Position numbers and translations under genes: made by a program
Part shown: piece after piece, positions 15,981 to 19,080 of the stretch
Numbering within the stretch: the first letter of the stretch is position 1
Layout of the letters: the number at the start of each line of letters is the position of its first letter
Origin: Clostridia bacterium
Lineage (GTDB): Bacteria; Bacillota_A; Clostridia; Oscillospirales; CAG-272
DNA: 19,080 nucleotides
Direction: 5' to 3'
Assembly (NCBI GenBank): GCA_017501345.1
Contig: JAFVXC010000018.1
Coordinates: forward strand, 1 to 19,080
The notes under the pieces: generated by a model
Told to the model about the DNA's origin: nothing
What the model saw: only the letters and a program-made list of their open reading frames with translations
Database searches by the model: none

Positions 15981-17036
15981 ATGTACCATCGCACCGAACA
16001 CACGGGCTTCACGGAGGCGTTCCGCCGAAACACCCTCGCGGAATACCCGAAAGGCACCGGCACGATCGAAAAGCCCGTCGGCATCCACCGCCCGAAAAAT
16101 CAAACCCTGCGCGGAAAATGTGCCGTGATCGGATGCGGATTTGTCGGCGCGACCACCGCCTTTTCCCTCGTGCAAAGCGAGCTTTTTTCTTCGATGGTCC
16201 TGATCGACATCGACACACACAAGGCAGAGGGCGAGGCGGCAGATCTCAGCCACGGTCTCCCCTTTCACGCACCGATGGAGATCTATGCAGGTGACTACGA
16301 CGATCTCACCGACGCCTCGCTCATCATCATTACGGCAGGCGCAAGTCAGAAGCCCGGTGAGACCCGCATTGATCTCGCTATGAAGAATACGCAGATCTTC
16401 CGCTCGATCCTTCGTGAGATCACGCGCTACAACGACAGCGCGATCCTCCTCGTCGTCACGAACCCCGTCGATATTCTGACCTATCAGACGATCCTGTTTT
16501 CGGGCTTTTCTCCAAGCCGCGTCATCGGCTCAGGGACCGTTCTTGATACCGCGCGGCTGAAATATCTCGTCGGCAAGGAGCTCGGCGTCGATTTCCGAAA
16601 CGTGCACACCTTCATCATCGGCGAGCACGGCGACAGCGAGCTTCCCGTATGGAGCTCCGCCAACATTTCGGGGGTCGATCTCGACCACTACTGCGGCACC
16701 TGCGTCGAAGGTCCCGGAATCGACCGCCTGCACGAGCTTTTCGAGAGCGTGAAGAATTCTGCGTATCACATCATCGAAGCGAAGGGGGCGACCTATTACG
16801 CCATCGCGGAGTCGGTACGCCGTATCGCCGAGGCGATCGTCCGCGACGAGGACACGATCCTCCCCGTCTCCACCCTTCTCACAGGACAGTACGGCATATC
16901 GGACGTCTGCCTCAGCATCCCCTGCGTCGTCGGCGCAAACGGCATCCATCAGACCCTCGAGATCCCGCTCAACGAAAGCGAAACCGCGCGCCTGCGAAAA
17001 TCCGCTGAGATCATTCGCTCGATCCTCGACCGATAA
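15981..17036 (+). CDS. ldh: L-lactate dehydrogenase
   Basis: 351 residues from the ATG at 15981, chosen because GGAGG lies 7 nt upstream; the frame is open back to 15792, but that would cross the divergent promoter. NAD-binding glycines in VIGCGFVGATTAF (51-56), acidic LIDID near 75, the specificity loop AGASQKPGETR with Gln (lactate rather than malate dehydrogenase), NPVDILTYQT, GSGTVLDTARLK, and the catalytic His216 in IIGEHGDSELPVW. Reaction: pyruvate + NADH to lactate + NAD+, tetrameric cytosolic enzyme, regenerating NAD in fermentation. About 40 residues precede the usual LDH start (MYHRTEHTGFTEAFRRN...), with no homology I recognise. It has no evident terminator before the tRNA promoter. 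Confidence 0.95.
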   Translation: MYHRTEHTGFTEAFRRNTLAEYPKGTGTIEKPVGIHRPKNQTLRGKCAVIGCGFVGATTAFSLVQSELFSSMVLIDIDTHKAEGEAADLSHGLPFHAPMEIYAGDYDDLTDASLIIITAGASQKPGETRIDLAMKNTQIFRSILREITRYNDSAILLVVTNPVDILTYQTILFSGFSPSRVIGSGTVLDTARLKYLVGKELGVDFRNVHTFIIGEHGDSELPVWSSANISGVDLDHYCGTCVEGPGIDRLHELFESVKNSAYHIIEAKGATYYAIAESVRRIAEAIVRDEDTILPVSTLLTGQYGISDVCLSIPCVVGANGIHQTLEIPLNESETARLRKSAEIIRSILDR

Positions 17037-17077
17037 TGCGCGAGAGCGTAAATTCGGATATTTTTCCGTTCCGTGTC

Positions 17078-17106
17078 TTGACAAAGCCAAAAAAATGTGC
17101 TATACT
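17078..17106 (+). promoter_or_regulatory. Promoter of the tRNA-Ser locus
   Basis: TTGACA (17078-17083), a 17-bp spacer, TATACT (17101-17106). It stands 22 bp before the first tRNA-Ser 5' half, the expected distance for a stable-RNA promoter. It is the only strong promoter I can find upstream of the intact tRNA at 17501. Confidence 0.85.
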
Positions 17107-17127
17107 GTATCGGTGACCGAGACACGT

Positions 17128-17166
17128 GGAGGTGTACTCAAGTGGCCGAAGAGATCAGTCTTGAAA
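17128..17166 (+). pseudogene. tRNA-Ser(UGA) 5' half, remnant A
   Basis: Starts with acceptor strand GGAGGTG, D-arm CTCAAGTGGCCGAAGAG, and anticodon loop CTTGAAA (anticodon TGA), then stops being tRNA-like directly after the loop. There is no 3' anticodon strand, variable arm, T-arm or acceptor partner. Its body differs from the two later copies, and it sits closest to the promoter, so it may be the original host gene's 5' half. Confidence 0.75.
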
Positions 17167-17195
17167 TTTGTACTCGTTATTGGAAAGCCACACCC

Positions 17196-17224
17196 CGAAA
17201 ACCCTTGATTTATAAGGGATTTTT
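17196..17224. terminator. Hairpin relic in unit A
   Basis: CCCTT (17202-17206) and AAGGG (17214-17218) within AAAACCCTT...AAGGGATTTTT. It closely resembles the hairpin that ends the integrase gene at 17725-17751, including the flanking CCCCGAAAA. It may be a leftover 3' end of an older integrase gene; it might also attenuate + strand transcription. Confidence 0.55.
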
Positions 17225-17252
17225 GCACTTTTACAACTTAATATTTTACTCA

Positions 17253-17274
17253 GTTCTCTCCTGTTGTTCTCTCC
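17253..17274 (+). repeat. Pair of RTTCTCTCC motifs, unit A
   Basis: GTTCTCTCC at 17253-17261 and again at 17266-17274, 13 bp apart. Same spacing as the pair in unit B. Candidate recombinase arm-binding sites. Confidence 0.6.
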
Positions 17275-17318
17275 TTTTTCCAAGGACTGATTTTTGAACA
17301 ACGGATTGAAATAGACGT

Positions 17319-17361
17319 GGAGGGTTATCGAAGCGGTCATAACGAGGTGGTCTTGAAAACC
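17319..17361 (+). pseudogene. tRNA-Ser(UGA) 5' half, remnant B
   Basis: 43 nt that match the first 43 nt of the intact tRNA at 17501 with only two differences (C/T in the D-arm, T/C in the anticodon stem). It breaks off after CTTGAAAACC; the following CGCGCG cannot complete the anticodon stem and no T-arm follows. It is preceded by ACGTGGAGG, as in remnant A. Confidence 0.8.
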
Positions 17362-17389
17362 CGCGCGTAACTGTTTCTTTTGTTCCCTC

Positions 17390-17415
17390 AAAAGCCTTGT
17401 AATATCAAGGGTTTT
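17390..17415. terminator. Hairpin relic in unit B
   Basis: AAAAGCCTT (17390-17398) and AAGGGTTTT (17407-17415) form a 9-bp stem with one mismatch. It is the same element as in unit A and at the integrase end, here in the opposite orientation, judged by the CGG flank. Confidence 0.5.
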
Positions 17416-17445
17416 CGGCATTTTCCATCATACAAAAATTTCATA

Positions 17446-17467
17446 GTTCTCTCGCGAAATTCTCTCC
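17446..17467 (+). repeat. Pair of RTTCTCTCC motifs, unit B
   Basis: GTTCTCTCG at 17446-17454 (last base differs) and ATTCTCTCC at 17459-17467, again 13 bp apart. Confidence 0.6.
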
Positions 17468-17500
17468 AAATTCCGGAGCATTTCGCTAAAGATAACCTAC

Positions 17501-17588
17501 GGAGGGTTATCGAAGTGGTCATAACGAGGCGGTCTTGAAAACCGTTTGCCCTCTGGGCACGTGGGTTCGAATCCCACACCCTCCGCCA
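17501..17588 (+). tRNA. tRNA-Ser(UGA)
   Basis: Complete class II tRNA, 88 nt with encoded CCA. Acceptor GGAGGGT (17501-17507) pairs with ACCCTCC (17578-17584), discriminator G, then CCA. Anticodon stem GCGGT/ACCGT with loop CTTGAAA gives anticodon TGA. The long variable arm GCCC-TCT-GGGC is the serine hallmark. The T-arm GTGGG-TTCGAAT-CCCAC is perfect. It is the third and only intact member of a tandem series of tRNA-Ser 5' halves. The integrase gene lies 162 bp downstream, facing it, so this is an integration target. Confidence 0.97.
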
Positions 17589-17611
17589 CATTTTGCACAA
17601 ATTTGTGCAGT

Positions 17612-17659
17612 AAAAAGCACTTGAATTTAGTGATATTCGCTAAAAATCAGGTGCTTTTT
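17612..17659 (+). terminator. Terminator after tRNA-Ser
   Basis: AAAAAGCACTTGA (from 17612) pairs with TCAGGTGCTTTTT (to 17659), enclosing a small inner stem TTTAG/CTAAA, and ends in TTTTTT. Just before it is a perfect 14-bp palindrome, GCACAAATTTGTGC (17595-17608). The A-run on the left arm makes it potentially bidirectional. Confidence 0.75.
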
Positions 17660-17691
17660 TCTGTGTTTTAAGCCCCCTGAATTTTCGCCTT

Positions 17692-17715
17692 GGAGAGAAC
17701 TCGAAAATTCTCTCC
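17692..17715. repeat. Inverted pair of RTTCTCTCC motifs beside the integrase gene
   Basis: GGAGAGAAC (17692-17700, reverse complement of GTTCTCTCC) and ATTCTCTCC (17707-17715) face each other with 6 bp between. AAAATTCTCTCC at 17704-17715 recurs exactly at 19021-19032 in the integrase promoter. Confidence 0.65.
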
Positions 17716-17724
17716 TGACCCCCG

Positions 17725-17751
17725 AAAAACCCTTGTGGTATAAGGCTTTTT
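17725..17751 (-). terminator. Integrase gene terminator
   Basis: On the - strand: AAAAAGCCTT, 7-nt loop, AAGGGTTTTT followed by CGGGGG. The 10-bp stem has one mismatch and begins at the stop codon itself (17751-17753). Confidence 0.65.
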
Positions 17752-18950
17752 CAGCTCTCCCATTTGCTCGCAATTTGCACATTTTCGGGTAATTTTACCG
17801 CGTTTTCCATGGCTTTTGCGGCATTTTCCTTGCTGCTCCAGTCCAAATGCGTGTAAATATTAAGGGTTACACTCACGGTAGAGTGCCCTAAATAGTCCTG
17901 CACTTCCTTGGGTGAGAGCCCCATTTTGTGCATCAGACTCGCGCAGGTGTGGCGCAGATCGTGAAAGCGGATCTTGCGTAGACCGTTGCGTTCAAGTATC
18001 TTCGGAAAAGCGTCCTCGATGTAACGCGGCTTGAAGCGGTTTCCCATTTCGTCGGTGAACACGTAGTCGATGTCCTTCATGTTGTAGCTGTTGCCGCAGA
18101 TCTTGCGGTTTCGCTTTTGCACCTCACGCCAAGCAAGCAGCTTCTCTCTCACCGTGTCTGACATGGGAAAGCTTCTGTAGCTCGACTTGGTTTTTGTGCG
18201 GTCGGAGGCAATGATAACGGTTTTGCCGTCCACACGCGCCTCAGTGACCGTGTGATTGATGGTGATCCTGTTCTCCTCAAAGTCAATGGCTTTCCATCTG
18301 AGTCCGAGCACCTCACTTCTACGCAGACCCAACAGAGCCGTAATGTAGATGAGAAGCCCCAGCTTGTGATCCCAAGATTTCTCGATGAGCAAGGCAAGCT
18401 CCTCCTCGGTATACGCCGAGCCTTCAAAACGCTCCGCGCGTGGCGGGTCAACCTTGTCGGCGGGATTGTTGGGGATGAGATCCATTCGGTATGCGTACTT
18501 GAGAATCTTGTGAAGCAGCGCGTGCTCGTGTCTGACCGTTGTTCCCGACAGCGTTTTCATCTCGTGGAGATAGAAGGTCTGTAGATCCTTGGCTTGCACG
18601 TTGGCAAGTGCCAAGTTCTTTTTCTCAAAGTAAGGAATGAACTTCTTTTCCACCGTGGTCTGATAGCCGCCGAAGGTAGTAGGCACGACCGTGGTTCGCA
18701 CCACCTCAAGCCAAGCCCGCATAAAATCGGTGAAAAGCATTCTGTCGCTAAAATCAAAATAGTCGGCTGGTGCTTTCGGTACAACAAAGCTTTTGCGAAG
18801 ATGCGATAGCATTTCCTCGGCGCGCTTCTTGTTTCCTTTCACGGGAAGTCCCGTGGATTTCCATATTTGTTTTCGTTCGCCTGTGTAATCGGTGTAGCTG
18901 AGTACACAGTAATAATGTCCGTCTTTTTCTCGCAGGTGTCCTGCAATCAT
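17751..18950 (-). CDS. int: Tyrosine recombinase / site-specific integrase
   Basis: 399 residues from the ATG at 18950 (AAAGGAG 6 nt upstream). The N-terminal ~55 residues resemble an arm-type DNA-binding (AP2-like) domain (HLREKDGHYYCVLSYTD..GERKQIWKSTGL). A SAM-like core-binding domain follows (about 70-165: FTDFMRAWLEVVR). The catalytic domain runs from about 175: Arg in GLRRSEVLGLRW, Lys in the beta-hairpin TKTKSSYRSFPM, HDLRHTCASLM (His-x-x-Arg), LGHSTVSVTLNIYTH with the His and the nucleophile Tyr. All catalytic residues are present, so it looks active. It resembles integrases of Tn916-like and phage elements in Firmicutes. Its position next to the tRNA-Ser gene, reading toward it, suggests it targets that tRNA. 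The rest of the element lies beyond the right edge. Confidence 0.93.
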   Translation of the reverse strand: MIAGHLREKDGHYYCVLSYTDYTGERKQIWKSTGLPVKGNKKRAEEMLSHLRKSFVVPKAPADYFDFSDRMLFTDFMRAWLEVVRTTVVPTTFGGYQTTVEKKFIPYFEKKNLALANVQAKDLQTFYLHEMKTLSGTTVRHEHALLHKILKYAYRMDLIPNNPADKVDPPRAERFEGSAYTEEELALLIEKSWDHKLGLLIYITALLGLRRSEVLGLRWKAIDFEENRITINHTVTEARVDGKTVIIASDRTKTKSSYRSFPMSDTVREKLLAWREVQKRNRKICGNSYNMKDIDYVFTDEMGNRFKPRYIEDAFPKILERNGLRKIRFHDLRHTCASLMHKMGLSPKEVQDYLGHSTVSVTLNIYTHLDWSSKENAAKAMENAVKLPENVQIASKWES

Positions 18951-19009
18951 AAATAACTCCTTTCTGCATTCTGCACATATTTCGGACGTTTCTTTATTGG
19001 AGTGGCTCC

Positions 19010-19038
19010 ATTATACAAGAAAAATTCTCTCCCGTCAA
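19010..19038 (-). promoter_or_regulatory. Integrase promoter overlapping a candidate integrase-binding site
   Basis: On the - strand: TTGACG (19033-19038), a 17-bp spacer, TATAAT (19010-19015). The spacer contains GGAGAGAAT (19024-19032), the same 9-mer found as pairs in the attachment region, so integrase binding here would block its own promoter. The leader is about 55 nt. Nothing else is recognisable in 18951-19080. Confidence 0.75.
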
Positions 19039-19080
19039 ATGTGCGATTCCGCGTTACGTTTCTTTTTGAGTTCGAATAAA

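Larger units (their letters stand above)
17532..19080. mobile_element. Left end of an integrative element at tRNA-Ser (continues past the window)
   Basis: Inferred from the intact integrase gene beside a tRNA, the tandem tRNA fragments broken at the same anticodon-loop sequence GTCTTGAAA (17158-17166, 17350-17358, 17532-17540), and the repeated RTTCTCTCC motifs on both sides of the integrase gene. The crossover is placed in that anticodon-loop core. Only the integrase is visible, so the element could be a phage, an ICE or a smaller island. The opposite boundary should lie to the right of 19080, if the element is still present. Confidence 0.55.

Noticed and set aside
17155..17600. Two small - strand frames (88 and 70 codons) with similar segments GFQDHLVMTASITL / GFQDRLVMTTSITL
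   Set aside because: The similar peptides are just translations of the tRNA-Ser 5' halves on the wrong strand, a known source of spurious proteins.

Overview
The window reads as chromosome of a moderately GC-rich (roughly 50-55% by eye), spore-forming Firmicute of the class Clostridia, probably a gut-associated anaerobe. The evidence is a SpoIIAA-SpoIIAB-SigmaF sporulation operon, strong AGGAGG-type ribosome sites, sigma-A promoters with 17-bp spacers, an L-lactate dehydrogenase, carbohydrate-active enzymes, and a surface protein of the SipW-dependent signal type common in Oscillospiraceae-like genomes. Genus assignment is not possible from the sequence alone.

Layout. 1-970: 3' part of an alpha-L-rhamnosidase-like (GH78) gene on +, sharing a hairpin terminator with the convergent operon. 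1041-3741 (- strand): spoIIAA, spoIIAB, sigF and an AI-2E/YtvI-type membrane protein in one tightly overlapping operon. 4025-5887 (+): a lipoprotein alkaline phosphatase behind a near-consensus promoter. About 5890-6475: a decayed IS200/IS605 element with hairpin ends and a broken tnpA. 6528-7721 (-): glyA with clear promoter and terminator. 7913-11964 (+): an alpha-amylase-superfamily hydrolase and a glycogen branching enzyme, translationally coupled by an ATGA overlap. 12038-15598 (-): a 1186-residue secreted mosaic protein (SipW-type signal, beta-helix, BspA-type leucine-rich repeats, second beta-helix) with a consensus promoter and a roughly 195-nt structured leader. 15981-17036 (+): L-lactate dehydrogenase with an N-terminal extension. 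17078-19080: a tRNA-Ser(UGA) locus used as an integration site, with a tyrosine recombinase gene on - whose element runs off the right edge.

The most interesting region is 17078-17751. A strong promoter is followed by two broken tRNA-Ser 5' halves and then one intact tRNA-Ser(UGA), about 182-192 bp apart. Each unit is interrupted at the same anticodon-loop sequence (GTCTTGAAA), and each carries a similar hairpin and a pair of RTTCTCTCC motifs. The same motif lies beside the integrase gene and inside the integrase promoter. I read this as a record of repeated site-specific integrations at the tRNA anticodon loop by related elements, with candidate integrase arm-binding sites. This is inference from visible repeats, not a database result.

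How the genes work together: the spoIIA operon is a self-contained partner-switching module controlling forespore sigma-F. The amylase/branching-enzyme pair fits alpha-glucan (glycogen or starch oligosaccharide) metabolism. Lactate dehydrogenase fits fermentative redox balance. The rhamnosidase, phosphatase and mosaic surface protein point to a life on complex polysaccharides and organic phosphate. No CRISPR array, rRNA or replication origin was seen.
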